Counted from the first letter of the stretch, positions 34,662 to 45,750 are shown. The stretch is 64,000 bases of DNA from Hephaestia mangrovi (GCF_019880555.1 NZ_JAINVU010000006.1:151798-215797); one strand, 5' to 3'. The notes: generated by a model from the letters alone, not told the origin. Numbers and translations are program-made.

Positions 34662-35816
34662 CTACAGGTTTCGTCCGATCAGTTCCTTCATGATCTCGTT
34701 GGTGCCGCCATAGATGCGGCTGACGCGTGCAGCGCGCCAGGCGCGGGCGATCGGATATTCATTCATATAGCCCGCCCCGCCGTGGAGCTGCAGGCACTTG
34801 TCCATCACTTCCCATTGCAGCTCGGTATGCCACAGCTTAGCCGCCGCACCCTCGGTCGGGGTCAGCTCGCCCGCCAGATGCCGGCGGATCGCCCAATCGA
34901 GATGTGCCCAGCCGACCTGCAGCTTGGCCTTGAGGTCAGCCAGCACGAAGCGGGTGTTCTGGAAATCGAACACCATGCCCGCGAAGGCCTTGCGGTCCTT
35001 GGTGAAGGCCACCGTTTCGTCGAATGCCTTCTGCGCCGAGGCCTGCACGCCGACGGCGATCGACAGGCGCTCCTGCGGCAATTGGCTCATCAGGTAGATG
35101 AAGCCCTTGCCTTCCTCGCCCAGGCAATTGGTGATCGGCACGCGGACGTCATCGAAGAACAGTTCGCTGGTATCGGCGGCATCCTGCCCGATCTTGTCGA
35201 GCTTGCGCCCGCGCCGGAACCCCTCGCGATCCGCCTCGACCAGGATGATCGACATGCCCTTGTAGGCGGGCTTGGCCTCGGGATCGGTCTTGGCGACGAC
35301 CAGCACCAGATCGGCATTCTGGCCATTGGTGATATAGGTCTTCGAGCCCGAGACGACATAATGGTTGCCGTCCTTCTTCGCCGTCGTGCGGATCGCCTGG
35401 AGGTCGGAGCCGGTGCCGGGTTCGGTCATCGCGATCGCGGTGATCGTCTCGCCCGAGACGAGGCGGGGCAGCCACTCACGCTTCTGCTCCTCCGAACCGT
35501 AGGCGACGATATAGTCGCAGACGATGTCCGATTGCAGCGAGAAGCCGGCCGGCACGCCGTTGTAGCTCAGCTCCTCGTTGACGATCGCGTTATAGCCGAA
35601 ATCGAGGCCGAGCCCGCCATAGGCTTCGGGCACGGTCGGGCAGAGCATCCCGACCTCGCCCGCCTTGCGCCAGAACTCCTTGGGCACCAGCCGGTTGGCT
35701 TCCCAATCGGCGACATGGGGCACGCCTTCCTTCTGCAGGAAGCTGCGCACGGTGCTGCGAAACGCCTCGTGGTCGGGGGTGTAGGCCGAACGGCCGGCGA
35801 CGTCGTCGATCGTCAT
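34662..35816 (-). CDS. Acyl-CoA dehydrogenase
   Basis: FAD flavoprotein of 384 residues that introduces a trans-2 double bond in acyl-CoA thioesters. Signatures are AMTEPGTGSDLQAIRTTA (substrate and FAD loop), YITNGQNADLVLVVAKT, and the C-terminal LHGGAGYMNEYPIARAWRAA followed by RIYGGTNEIMKELI. The usual catalytic Glu position falls in IYGGTNE, as in short- and medium-chain enzymes. It is monocistronic, downstream of the hppA terminator, with no partner ETF genes nearby. Chain-length preference is not visible. Confidence 0.92.
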   Translation of the reverse strand: MTIDDVAGRSAYTPDHEAFRSTVRSFLQKEGVPHVADWEANRLVPKEFWRKAGEVGMLCPTVPEAYGGLGLDFGYNAIVNEELSYNGVPAGFSLQSDIVCDYIVAYGSEEQKREWLPRLVSGETITAIAMTEPGTGSDLQAIRTTAKKDGNHYVVSGSKTYITNGQNADLVLVVAKTDPEAKPAYKGMSIILVEADREGFRRGRKLDKIGQDAADTSELFFDDVRVPITNCLGEEGKGFIYLMSQLPQERLSIAVGVQASAQKAFDETVAFTKDRKAFAGMVFDFQNTRFVLADLKAKLQVGWAHLDWAIRRHLAGELTPTEGAAAKLWHTELQWEVMDKCLQLHGGAGYMNEYPIARAWRAARVSRIYGGTNEIMKELIGRNL

Positions 35817-35885
35817 GATCCTCTCCGTGGCTTGTTTTGCGTGCCAGCGTGAGAGTGATTGACGCTTACGTCAAGCGGGAAGAAG

Positions 35886-35913
35886 GCCCCGCCCGGGCGT
35901 CGCCGGGCGGGGC
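35886..35913 (-). terminator. Terminator hairpin of hppA
   Basis: Perfect 11-base G/C stem (GCCCCGCCCGG with CCGGGCGGGGC) and six-base loop just after the hppA stop, followed on the minus strand by CTTCTTCCC. The T-run is poor but the stem is very strong. Confidence 0.7.
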
Positions 35914-35920
35914 ATGAGGA

Positions 35921-38068
<2,148 letters not shown>

Positions 38069-38174
38069 TGGCACTCCTTCCCTGCTCTCTCCTGTCCGGG
38101 AGGCTGATTGGGTGGGAACGCTCCCGTGACTTGTAGGCGGAGGCTATCGGGGCGGATGCGCCAGCGCAAGCGCC

Positions 38175-39074
38175 TCAATTGCCGTGGAGGAAGCCGAGTT
38201 TCGCCGGAAGGTCGATCGCCCGGCCGCGATCGGTGAGCGCCAGGCCGGCGCCGGCGCGGAACGTGCCGACGCGCGTCGCCGGGACGGGAAGGGCGATGTC
38301 GGCCGGGGCGGCGAACAGAAGTTCGTAATCGTCGCCCGCGGTCGCCGCGGCGAGCCGCGCGGCGCGATCGTCGCCGGCAAAGGTACGATAAGCGGCGGAC
38401 AGCGGCACGGTATCGAGCGCGATCGTTGCGCCGATCCCGCTCGCCGCTGCCATGCGCGCGGCGTCGATCAGCAAGCCGTCGGAAACGTCCATCATGGCGT
38501 GGACGAGCGGCGCCAGCGCACGTCCTTCGGCGATGCGGGGATGCGGTCGCCGGTAGGCCGCGAGCGGATCGGCCGGCCCGTCCGCGCCTTGCGCGATCCG
38601 AAGTCCCGCGCCGGCATCGCCGATCGTGCCAGTGACGTAGAGCGCATCGCCCGTCTTCGCACCCGTGCGAACCGGCGCGGCCGGGGCGCGCCCGATCGCC
38701 GTCAGCGTGATGACGCGGGGGGCATTAGCGGGCAGCGACACCGTATCGCCGCCGAGCAAGGGGCAGGACAGGTCGCGCAAGGCTTGCCCGAGCCCGCCGA
38801 TAAACGGCCGATCCCATGCTGAGTCGCGCAGCGGATAGTTCAGCAGCGCGCCCTCTGGGGTCGCACCCTTGGCGGCGAGGTCGGAGAGGTTCACCGCGAG
38901 CAGTTTCCACGCGACGTCGGCGGGCGGGTCGGTCGCGAGATAATGCACGCCCTCGACGATCGTGTCGGTGGTGATGACGAGCTCGCCGAGCCGCGCGGTA
39001 TCGTCCTCTAGCCCGAGCGCGCCGGGATGGAGCGGCAGGCGGCGCAGCGCGGCGAGGAATTCGGCTTCGGTCAT
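38175..39074 (-). CDS. thiL: Thiamine-phosphate kinase
   Basis: ATP-dependent kinase making thiamine diphosphate from thiamine monophosphate, 299 residues. AIR-synthase-type motifs are present: GLEDDTARLG, TTDTIVEGVHYL, VNLSDLAAKGATP, LLGGDTVSL, MDVSDGLLIDAARMA and AGDDYELLFAA. The ATG at 39074 gives the standard MTEAEFLAAL start; a TTG further upstream would only add residues outside the family. Its start lies ten bases after the stop of the MFS gene on the same strand, so the two may be co-transcribed. Confidence 0.94.
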   Translation of the reverse strand: MTEAEFLAALRRLPLHPGALGLEDDTARLGELVITTDTIVEGVHYLATDPPADVAWKLLAVNLSDLAAKGATPEGALLNYPLRDSAWDRPFIGGLGQALRDLSCPLLGGDTVSLPANAPRVITLTAIGRAPAAPVRTGAKTGDALYVTGTIGDAGAGLRIAQGADGPADPLAAYRRPHPRIAEGRALAPLVHAMMDVSDGLLIDAARMAAASGIGATIALDTVPLSAAYRTFAGDDRAARLAAATAGDDYELLFAAPADIALPVPATRVGTFRAGAGLALTDRGRAIDLPAKLGFLHGN

Positions 39075-39084
39075 CGCAACCAGC

Positions 39085-40275
39085 TTAGGTTCGGCTCGCG
39101 CCGCGATCAAACAGCAGAAATACGATCAGCGTCACCGCGCCGATCGCCGTGCCGGCGATCGCGCTCAGCGTCCATCCGCCCGACTCGAAGGTCGCCGAGC
39201 CGAGCAGCGAGCCGGTCGCGCCGATGACGAACATGATCGTCATATAACCCGAATTGACGCGCGACCGCGCCTCGTTCGACAGCGCGAAGATGATCTTCTG
39301 GCCGGTGATCTGGCTCAATTGCACCGCGGCATCGATCAGGATCGCGGCGGCGGCGAAGGCGATCACGCTGGTCGCGGCGACCGCGGGGATCGCGCCGGCA
39401 AAGCCCAAGGCGATGATCGCCAGTGCGGCAAGGCTGGTCCACCAAGCCAGTCCCTTGTCGGCGAGCCAGCCGGCCAGCGGCGCGGCGAAGGCGCCGCCCG
39501 CGCCGGCCAGCGCGAACAGCGCGACCTCATTCTGAGTGAAATCGAATGTGTGCAGCAGGACGAGCGGCGCGGCGGTCCAGAACAGGTTGAACGCGGCGAA
39601 CATCATCGACTGGTAGAAGGCGCGAAGCCTGAGCGCGCGGCGATCGCGGATCTGCGTCAATGTCGATAGCAGGATCGCGCCATAGCCGAGCTTCGCTTCG
39701 GGCCTGCGGTGCGGGCAGACGATGGCGAGTGCGACCATCAGCAGCGCCATCAGCCCGGCCGATGCGAAGAAGATCGCGCGCCAGCCGATCGCCTCGGCAA
39801 CGAAGCTCGCTGCGGGGCGCGCCAGCATGATGCCGGTCAGCAGCCCCGCCATGATCCGGCCGATCACGCGGCCCTGCTGGTCCTCGGGGGTCAGATGCGT
39901 GGCGAGCGGCAGCAGCACTTGCGCGCCGGTTGCGCACACGCCGGTCAGAAACGAGGCGGCGAGGAAGGTGATCGGCCCGCGCGAAAGCCCGATGCCGAGG
40001 CAGGCGATCACCGCGCCGGCAGTGGCGATCAGCGTCAGCCGCTTGTTCTCGAACAAGTCCCCCAGCGGCACCAGCAGCGCGAGGCCGAGGCCGTAGCCGA
40101 ACTGGGTCAGCATCGTGATCGTGCCCGCGATCTGCGGCGACAGACCGATCTCGGGCCCGATCGAATCGATCAGCGTCTGCGCGTAATAGAGATTGGCGAC
40201 CATCGCCCCGCAGGCAACCGCGAACAACAACGTCGCGGCGCGCGTCAGATGCTCGTGCGGGGGATCGGCAGGCAT
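39085..40275 (-). CDS. MFS transporter (DHA1-like)
   Basis: Twelve-span major facilitator (396 residues) starting ATLLFAVACGAMVANLYYAQ. The loop after span 2 is PLGDLFENKRLTLI, close to the GxLaDrxGrkxxl motif A, and the span 5 region has GIMLARPAASFVAEAIGWR. The sequence suits a proton-driven drug or metabolite exporter of the YbcL/YnfM-like group. Substrate is unknown. It lies upstream of thiL with a ten-base gap and is divergent from the aldolase gene. Confidence 0.87.
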   Translation of the reverse strand: MPADPPHEHLTRAATLLFAVACGAMVANLYYAQTLIDSIGPEIGLSPQIAGTITMLTQFGYGLGLALLVPLGDLFENKRLTLIATAGAVIACLGIGLSRGPITFLAASFLTGVCATGAQVLLPLATHLTPEDQQGRVIGRIMAGLLTGIMLARPAASFVAEAIGWRAIFFASAGLMALLMVALAIVCPHRRPEAKLGYGAILLSTLTQIRDRRALRLRAFYQSMMFAAFNLFWTAAPLVLLHTFDFTQNEVALFALAGAGGAFAAPLAGWLADKGLAWWTSLAALAIIALGFAGAIPAVAATSVIAFAAAAILIDAAVQLSQITGQKIIFALSNEARSRVNSGYMTIMFVIGATGSLLGSATFESGGWTLSAIAGTAIGAVTLIVFLLFDRGASRT

Positions 40276-40343
40276 CGCGCGGCAATAAGCCGCATCGCAA
40301 CAAGAACAAGCCCCGCGACGTTTCCCGGTCGCGTTCAGTCGCG

Positions 40344-40372
40344 TTGCCGCTGGCCGGCGCGGCGTCTATCAG
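40344..40372 (+). promoter_or_regulatory. Candidate promoter of the aldolase gene
   Basis: TTGCCG and TATCAG separated by 17 bases, ending 30 bases before the fda start. It is the best sigma-70-like pair in the 127-base gap; inferred by inspection only. Confidence 0.4.
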
Positions 40373-40402
40373 TCGCGCACAATCATAAGATGGGGAAGGC
40401 TA

Positions 40403-41308
40403 ATGAACACTGACGAGATGACCGCGAGGATGAGGGAGGGCCGCGGCTTCATCGCCGCGCTCGATCAATCGGGCGGCTCCACGCCAAAGGCGCTCAAGGC
40501 ATATGGCATCGCGGACGGCGCCTGGTCCAATGACGAGGGGATGTTCGCGCTGATCCACGCGATGCGCGTGCGGATCATCACGGCACCGGCCTTCACCGGC
40601 GACAAGGTGCTCGCCGCGATCCTGTTCGAGCGGACCATGGATGGGCAGGCCGGCGGCATGCCGGTGCCCCAGGCGCTCCACGATCGCGGCATCGTGCCAT
40701 TCCTGAAGATCGACAAGGGCCTCGAGGCAGAGGCCGACGGCGTGCAGCTGATGAAGCCGATTCCGGGGCTCGACGGCCTGCTCGTGCGGGCCAAGGGGCT
40801 GGGCGTGTTCGGCACCAAGGAGCGGTCGGTGGTCAATCTCGCCAATCGCGACGGGATCGCGGCCATCGTCGCGCAGCAGTTCGAGATCGCCGGCGCGGTG
40901 GCGGCGCAGGGCATGATGCCGATCATCGAGCCAGAGGTGAACATCAAGAGCCCCGAGCGCGCCGATGCCGATCGCCTGCTCGTCGCCGAGCTCGCCGCGG
41001 CGCTCGACAAGGATCGCGACGGGCCGAAGGTGATGCTCAAGCTCTCGCTGCCGGCCGAACGCGGCATTTACGAAGGGCTGATCCACCATCCGCGCGTGCT
41101 GCGCGTCGTCGCGCTGTCGGGCGGGTTCAATCGCCCCGAAGCCTGTGCCGAGCTCGCCCGCAACAAGGGCATGATCGCGAGCTTCAGCCGCGCGCTGCTC
41201 GAGGATCTGCGTCATCAGATGAGCGATGCCGAATTCGATGCCGCGCTCGCCGAGGCGATCGATCAGATCTACGCCGCCTCGGTGGACAAGACGCCGGACG
41301 CGCGCTGA
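40403..41308 (+). CDS. Fructose-bisphosphate aldolase class I
   Basis: Schiff-base aldolase interconverting fructose-1,6-bisphosphate with dihydroxyacetone phosphate and glyceraldehyde-3-phosphate. The 301 residues begin with GRGFIAALDQSGGSTPKAL. The Lys in IVPFLKIDKGLEAEADGVQL and the Schiff-base Lys in KVMLKLSLPAE are in place, and ALSGGFNRPEACAEL completes the phosphate site. This is the short bacterial class I form, not the metal-dependent class II. The last base of its stop codon is the first base of the next gene's ATG. Confidence 0.93.
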   Translation: MNTDEMTARMREGRGFIAALDQSGGSTPKALKAYGIADGAWSNDEGMFALIHAMRVRIITAPAFTGDKVLAAILFERTMDGQAGGMPVPQALHDRGIVPFLKIDKGLEAEADGVQLMKPIPGLDGLLVRAKGLGVFGTKERSVVNLANRDGIAAIVAQQFEIAGAVAAQGMMPIIEPEVNIKSPERADADRLLVAELAAALDKDRDGPKVMLKLSLPAERGIYEGLIHHPRVLRVVALSGGFNRPEACAELARNKGMIASFSRALLEDLRHQMSDAEFDAALAEAIDQIYAASVDKTPDAR

Positions 41309-41991
41309 TGGTCGAGCGCACGCAGCCGCAGGATGAGGGCTGGGCCGCGGTCGACGCCTATATCGGGGAGACGCTGCTCGGCCATGATTCGGCGCTTGCC
41401 GCCGCGCTCGCGGCTAATGCGGCGGGCGGGCTGCCCGATATCGACGTGTCGCCGCCGCAAGGGCGCATGCTGCGGCTGCTCGCCACGATGTGCGGTGCGA
41501 CGCATGTGCTCGAAGTCGGCACGCTCGGCGGCTATTCGACGATCGAGCTGGCGCGCGCGGTGAGCGAGGGCGGCCGCGTCGTGACGCTGGAGATCGACCC
41601 GCACCATGCCGCGGTCGCGCGGGCGAACCTCGACGCGGCCGGCCTCGGTGATCGCGTCGAGGTGCTTGTCGGCCCGGCGATCGAGACGCTCGCGACGTTG
41701 GACGGGCCGTTCGACTTCGTGTTCATCGATGCCGACAAGCAGAACAACGCTGCTTATCTCCGCGAGGCGCTGCGGCTGTCGCGTCCCGGCACGGCGATCG
41801 TCATCGACAATGTGATCCGCGAGGGCGGCGTGCTCGATGCGACCAGCACCGACCCGCGCATTGCCGGCACCCGCGCACTGTTCGACGCGGTCGCCGCCGA
41901 ACCGCGCCTGACCGCAACCGCGATCCAGACGGTCGGCGGCAAGAAATGGGACGGCTTCCTGCTGGCGTTGGTGGGTAACGACAGGCCGTAA
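41308..41991 (+). CDS. SAM-dependent O-methyltransferase (caffeoyl-CoA OMT family)
   Basis: Class I methyltransferase of 227 residues. The SAM site is HVLEVGTLGGYSTIELARAV, the acidic residue of the second strand lies in VTLEIDPHHAAVA, and the metal-binding Asp-rich motif is FDFVFIDADKQNNAAYL, then IVIDNVIREG. Bacterial members methylate catechol-type hydroxyls with a divalent metal. It overlaps fda by one base (TGATG), so it is translated from the same mRNA, although no functional link to glycolysis is obvious. Confidence 0.88.
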   Translation: MVERTQPQDEGWAAVDAYIGETLLGHDSALAAALAANAAGGLPDIDVSPPQGRMLRLLATMCGATHVLEVGTLGGYSTIELARAVSEGGRVVTLEIDPHHAAVARANLDAAGLGDRVEVLVGPAIETLATLDGPFDFVFIDADKQNNAAYLREALRLSRPGTAIVIDNVIREGGVLDATSTDPRIAGTRALFDAVAAEPRLTATAIQTVGGKKWDGFLLALVGNDRP

Positions 41992-42098
41992 TGGCTGGCA
42001 TCGCGAGCAAGGGGGCGAAGACAACCGACGCTTCGATGGCTTCCGCCGGCCGCCAATTACCGGTGACGATCGACAACGGGTGAAGTGCAAGTGCTCAA

Positions 42099-42132
42099 GA
42101 AAAAGGGCGGCGCCGCTGCCGGCACCGCCCTT
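42099..42132 (-). terminator. Terminator of rplM-rpsI
   Basis: On the minus strand an interrupted stem (AAGGGCGG with CCGCCCTT, inner GCCG pairs, loop GCAG) is followed by TTTC and further T residues, 57 bases after the rpsI stop. The rest of 41992-42188 shows no gene. Confidence 0.85.
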
Positions 42133-42188
42133 CTCGTGTTTGGTGGCGAGTCTTCGGATTGCTCGCGCAATCCGAAGCCGCCTGCGTC

Positions 42189-42746
42189 TTAGCGCTTCGA
42201 GAACTGGAAGCTGCGGCGGGCCTTGGCCTTGCCGTACTTCTTGCGCTCGACCGCGCGGCTGTCGCGGGTCAGGAAGCCTGCGGCCTTGACCGGGCTGCGC
42301 AGCGCCGGCTCGTAGCGGGTCAGCGCCTGGCTGATGCCGTGCTTCACCGCACCCGCCTGGCCCGACAGGCCGCCGCCCTTGACGGTGCAGACGACGTCAT
42401 ACTGGCCCTGCCGCGACGAGACGTCGAACGGCTGGTTGATGACGAGGCGCAGCGTCGGGCGCGCGAAATAGACCGCCTGGTCGCGGCCGTTGATGGTGAT
42501 CTTGCCCGAGCCCGGCTTCAGCCACACGCGCGCCACCGCATCCTTGCGGCGGCCGGTGGCATAGGCACGGCCCTGCTTGTCGATCTGCTGCTCGCGCAGC
42601 GGCGTGGTCGGCTCGGCGGCGACGGGCGCTTCGGGAGCGGCGGCGGTTGCCGTTTCGGTGGCAGCCGGCGCGGCCGGGGCCGTATCGGCCTGCTGGCCGC
42701 CGACGACGGCGCCGAGATCGGAAAGCGATTGACGATTGTCGGACAT
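42189..42746 (-). CDS. rpsI: 30S ribosomal protein S9
   Basis: Small-subunit protein at the P site; its C-terminal tail ([17 protein letters not shown]) contacts tRNA. The 185 residues are longer than the usual ~130 because of an Ala/Pro/Glu-rich N-terminal extension of about 55 residues ([18 protein letters not shown]) before the conserved [15 protein letters not shown]. Such extensions occur in alphaproteobacterial S9. The start codon overlaps the rplM stop (TGATG). Confidence 0.97.
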   Translation of the reverse strand: MSDNRQSLSDLGAVVGGQQADTAPAAPAATETATAAAPEAPVAAEPTTPLREQQIDKQGRAYATGRRKDAVARVWLKPGSGKITINGRDQAVYFARPTLRLVINQPFDVSSRQGQYDVVCTVKGGGLSGQAGAVKHGISQALTRYEPALRSPVKAAGFLTRDSRAVERKKYGKAKARRSFQFSKR

Positions 42747-43225
42747 CAGTTGCCCACCTTGTTCTTGCGGTTCATGCCCGCGATATCGAGCACTTCGGGG
42801 TTCTGGGCGGCGTGCGGATGCTCGGCGCCCGAATAGATGCGCAAGCTGCGCATCTGGGCACGGCCGAGCGGCCCGCGCGGGATCATCCGCTCGATGGCCT
42901 TTTCCAGCACGCGCTCGGGGAACTTGCCTTCCAGCACCTTGCCCGCGGTCACGCCCTTGATGCCGCCGGCATAGCCGGTGTGGCGGTAATAGACCTTGTC
43001 CTTGAGCTTGTTGCCGGTGAACTTCACCTTGTCGGCGTTGATCACGATGACATTGTCACCGCAATCGACATGTGGGGTGTAGCTCGGCTTATGCTTGCCG
43101 CGCAGCACGTTGGCGATGATCGTCGCCGCGCGACCGACCACCAGGCCGTCGGCATCGACGATGTGCCACTTCTTCTCCACCTCATGCGGCTTGGCCGACT
43201 TGGTGGTCTTCATCAGCGCCTTCAT
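42746..43225 (-). CDS. rplM: 50S ribosomal protein L13
   Basis: Large-subunit assembly protein, 159 residues. Conserved stretches are [49 protein letters not shown] and [20 protein letters not shown]. First gene of the usual rplM-rpsI operon; a sigma-70-like promoter is visible about 70 bases upstream. Confidence 0.98.
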   Translation of the reverse strand: MKALMKTTKSAKPHEVEKKWHIVDADGLVVGRAATIIANVLRGKHKPSYTPHVDCGDNVIVINADKVKFTGNKLKDKVYYRHTGYAGGIKGVTAGKVLEGKFPERVLEKAIERMIPRGPLGRAQMRSLRIYSGAEHPHAAQNPEVLDIAGMNRKNKVGN

Positions 43226-43295
43226 GGGGCTTGGACCTTATGCTTGCGTTTGAAACGAGCGACGCCGCCCCAGACGGAGCGGCGCGAACGCGCGC

Positions 43296-43324
43296 CCTAT
43301 CGTCGATCGGATCGCGCGAGTCAA
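43296..43324 (-). promoter_or_regulatory. Promoter of rplM-rpsI
   Basis: Minus strand TTGACT, 17 bases, GATAGG, located 71-99 bases before the rplM start. The remainder of the 43226-43402 gap is otherwise empty. Confidence 0.6.
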
Positions 43325-43402
43325 GGGAATGCGCGGGTTAGCGAGCGGGTATCAGGATACCGGAGGGGTCAGCGAGGCCTGCCGGCGGGTACCGATACGG
43401 CA

Positions 43403-43716
43403 TCAATCATCGGTCGCGGCCTCCACCCACGCGGCCAGACGCTCTTCGGCATCGACCGTCCACCAGGTGACCGCCGGCAGATCGTAGCTGTGCAGCGCGG
43501 CGATCCGTGCGGCGAGGAACGGCGCCAGCGTCGTGCGCGTCTTGAAGATGCCGGCCACTTCCGATCCGCTCTCGATCGCGCCCTCCCATGTGTAGATCGA
43601 TTCCACCGCGCCGAGATTCGCGCACGCCGCCAGCCGCGCCTCGACCACCGCTGTGGCGATGCGCTCGGCCTCCGCCCGGTCGGCGAAGGTGGCGCGACCA
43701 GCGCGATCACGCTCAC
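43403..43716 (-). pseudogene. cutA: Divalent-cation tolerance protein CutA, frameshifted
   Basis: The C-terminal part (from ATFADRAEAERIATAVVEAR through ACANLGAVESIYTWEG, KTRTTLAPFLAARI and LPAVTWWTVDAEERL) is a normal CutA. The expected first strand (VSVIALVA) lies in a different frame, directly after a GTG at 43716 that overlaps the ctaA stop (GTGA). Restoring one base near 43692, reading GCG-ACC-ACC, would give the usual VALVATTFAD and an intact protein of about 104 residues. So it is either a recent one-base deletion or a sequencing error. An alternative in-frame ATG at 43741 lies inside ctaA, lacks a ribosome site and would replace the first strand. Confidence 0.7.
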
Positions 43717-44753
43717 CGTGCCGCGCGGCGACCGACGGCATGGGCCGCGATCACCGCGGCGATCAGCGTCAGCGCGGCATTGAGTTGGTGGGCGACCGCG
43801 ATGACGATCTCCACCCCGCTCATCAAGGTCGAGATGCCCAGCACGATCTGCAGGCAGACCAGGCCAATCACCACCTGGCCCTGGCGCCGGGCCCCGACCC
43901 GCATCGCCCGCACCGCCAGCCATATCAGCCCGGCGGCGGCGATGAAGGCGAACCAGCGGTGGACGAACTGCACCACGATCGGATTGTCGACAACGTTGGT
44001 CCAGGCCGGTTGCAGCATCGTCACGCCGGCCGGGAACAGCCGGTCGCCCATCAACGGCCAGCTCGCGAAGGCATAGCCGGCATTGAGCCCGGCGGTGAAC
44101 GCGCCAAGCGTGATCTGCATGAACAGCAGGATGATCGCCGCCGCGCCGATCGCGGTCAGCCGCGCCGGTCGTGCCGCCGTGTTGGCCAGCGCATAGAGGT
44201 CCATCGCCGTCCACACCGTGCCCGCCAGGATGAACAGGGCGGTGACGAGATGCACCGCGAGCCGGATATGGCTGACGTCGGTGCGCACGGCGAGGCCGGA
44301 GGATACCATCCACCAGCCGATCGCTCCCTGCAGCCCGCCGAGCGCGAGGATCGCCGTCAGCCGCCAGCCATAACCGCGCGGGATCTGCCGCCGCACCGCG
44401 AACCAGATCAGCGGCAGCGCGAAGGCGAAGCCGATCAGCCGCCCCCACAGCCGGTGGAGATATTCCCAGAAAAAGATCGCCTTGAACCCGGCAAGGTCCA
44501 TGTTGCGGTTGATCTCGGTATATTCGGGGATGCGCTTGTAATGATCGAATTCGGCGATCCATTGCGCGTGGTTGAGCGGCGGGATGATGCCGCTGATCGG
44601 CTCCCATTCGGTGATCGACAGCCCCGATTCGGTCAGCCGGGTGATCCCGCCGAGCACCACCATGCCGACGATCATGCCGGCGACGAACAACAGCCAATGG
44701 GCGATCGCGCGGGGGCGGGCGCGGGTGGCGGGAAACGAGGTTTGCTGCAGCAT
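43713..44753 (-). CDS. ctaA: Haem A synthase (COX15/CtaA)
   Basis: Inner-membrane enzyme oxidising haem O to haem A for cytochrome c oxidase. The 346 residues form about eight spans with the family motifs GGITRLTESGLSITEWEPIS, FFWEYLHRLWGR, QGAIGWWMVSSGL, the first His in SHIRLAVHL, and later VVQFVHRWFAF and VAHQLNAALTLI. The ATG at 44753 (MLQQTSF) gives the typical start; upstream in-frame codons are basic and not family-like. It is divergent from merC, with the Zur box between them. Confidence 0.94.
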   Translation of the reverse strand: MLQQTSFPATRARPRAIAHWLLFVAGMIVGMVVLGGITRLTESGLSITEWEPISGIIPPLNHAQWIAEFDHYKRIPEYTEINRNMDLAGFKAIFFWEYLHRLWGRLIGFAFALPLIWFAVRRQIPRGYGWRLTAILALGGLQGAIGWWMVSSGLAVRTDVSHIRLAVHLVTALFILAGTVWTAMDLYALANTAARPARLTAIGAAAIILLFMQITLGAFTAGLNAGYAFASWPLMGDRLFPAGVTMLQPAWTNVVDNPIVVQFVHRWFAFIAAAGLIWLAVRAMRVGARRQGQVVIGLVCLQIVLGISTLMSGVEIVIAVAHQLNAALTLIAAVIAAHAVGRRAAR

Positions 44754-44810
44754 CGCGCGGCGGTGTAGCGCATATTTTCGCCGCGCGGAATCGCCACGTC
44801 GCCGCATCAA

Positions 44811-44827
44811 ATGTTATGTTGTAACAT
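44811..44827. promoter_or_regulatory. Zur box upstream of merC-zur
   Basis: ATGTTATGTTGTAACAT: perfect six-base arms (ATGTTA and TAACAT) around TGTTG, in an AT-rich patch 27 bases before the merC start. This matches alphaproteobacterial Zur operators (TGTTATANTATAACA type) and suggests zinc-dependent autoregulation. It is 57 bases from the ctaA start on the other side. Confidence 0.72.
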
Positions 44828-44854
44828 CGGGCCGGCCGTGCCATATCGCCGCGC

Positions 44855-45244
44855 ATGACGGCCCTAGCGCAATCGCGGCTCTCGCATTGGGTGGACACGC
44901 GGTTCGATCGTTTCGCGATCGGGCTGTCGGGCCTGTGCGCGGTGCATTGCGTGGCCAGCGCGCTGTTCCTCGCCTTCATGGCCTCGGTCGGCGCCGCGCT
45001 GCTCAACCCGTTGTGGCACGAGATCGGCCTCACTTTCGCGATCCTGTTCGGCGTGGTCGCGCTGGGCCGCGGTTTCCTCAGCCACGGTTATGCCGCGCCG
45101 CTGTTCGTCGGCTCGTTCGGGCTGGGCATGATGGCCGGCGCGATCACGCTGCCGCACGATGGCGGGATGGAAACGATCTATACGGTGATGGGCGTCGCGC
45201 TGCTCGCCTTCGGCCACGATCTCAACCGCCGCGCCAGCCACTGA
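44855..45244 (+). CDS. MerC domain-containing membrane protein
   Basis: Four-span inner-membrane protein of 129 residues. The MerC-type Cys pair lies in GLSGLCAVHCVASAL in the first span; the second MerC Cys pair is not evident. MerC proteins move Hg(II), but no other mer gene is present. Placement directly before zur and behind a Zur box argues for a zinc-related role instead. C-terminus is GHDLNRRASH. It is separated from zur by 41 bases and likely co-transcribed. Confidence 0.85.
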   Translation: MTALAQSRLSHWVDTRFDRFAIGLSGLCAVHCVASALFLAFMASVGAALLNPLWHEIGLTFAILFGVVALGRGFLSHGYAAPLFVGSFGLGMMAGAITLPHDGGMETIYTVMGVALLAFGHDLNRRASH

Positions 45245-45285
45245 CGCGGCTTGCCGTTTACGGGGCCGGACCCTAAATTCCGCTG

Positions 45286-45750
45286 ATGGCCGCGCACCAC
45301 CATCATCACGAGCCCAAGGGCAAGGCGCTGACCCATGCCGCGCAGACCACGCTCGAAAAGGCCGGCGAGCAATGGACGTCGATGCGCGCCAGCGTGTTCG
45401 AGGCGCTGGCCGGGTTCGACAAGCCGGCGTCCGCTTATGACATCGCCGAGGCGGTGTCGAAGGCCGAGGATCGCCGCGTCGCCGCCAACAGCGTCTATCG
45501 CATCCTCGATCTGTTCGTTTCGGCCAATCTCGCGCGCCGCGTCGAGAGCTCGAACGCCTATGTCGCCAACGCGCACCCCGATTGCCTGCACGATTGCATC
45601 TTCCTGGTCTGCGACAAATGCGGCCAGACCACGCATATCGACGACGATCGCATCACCGGCACTGTCCGCCACGCCGCCGAAGCCGCCGGCTTCTCGCCCG
45701 TGCGCCCGGTGATCGAGGTCCGCGGCACCTGCGCCGATTGCGAGGAATAG
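45286..45750 (+). CDS. zur: Fur family transcriptional repressor, Zur type
   Basis: Zinc-responsive repressor of 154 residues. The winged helix (about 25-90) includes TSMRASVFEALAGFDKPASA and the recognition region VAANSVYRILDLFVSANL. Zinc sites include HPDCLHDCIFLVCDKCG and the closing GTCADCEE, two CxxC pairs typical of the structural site. The N-terminus MAAHHHHHEPKG has five consecutive His residues, which could add a flexible metal-binding tail. The Zur box before merC supports the Zur assignment over Fur or PerR. Confidence 0.88.
   Translation: MAAHHHHHEPKGKALTHAAQTTLEKAGEQWTSMRASVFEALAGFDKPASAYDIAEAVSKAEDRRVAANSVYRILDLFVSANLARRVESSNAYVANAHPDCLHDCIFLVCDKCGQTTHIDDDRITGTVRHAAEAAGFSPVRPVIEVRGTCADCEE

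Noticed and set aside
38114..38125. GGGAACGCTCCC upstream of hppA as a further FixJ-type box
   Set aside because: The G and C runs are further apart than in the six sites and the flanking TA and AT are missing, so it was not counted.
44855..45244. A mercury resistance operon
   Set aside because: There is no merA, merT, merP or MerR-type regulator; a Zur box and zur are adjacent instead.
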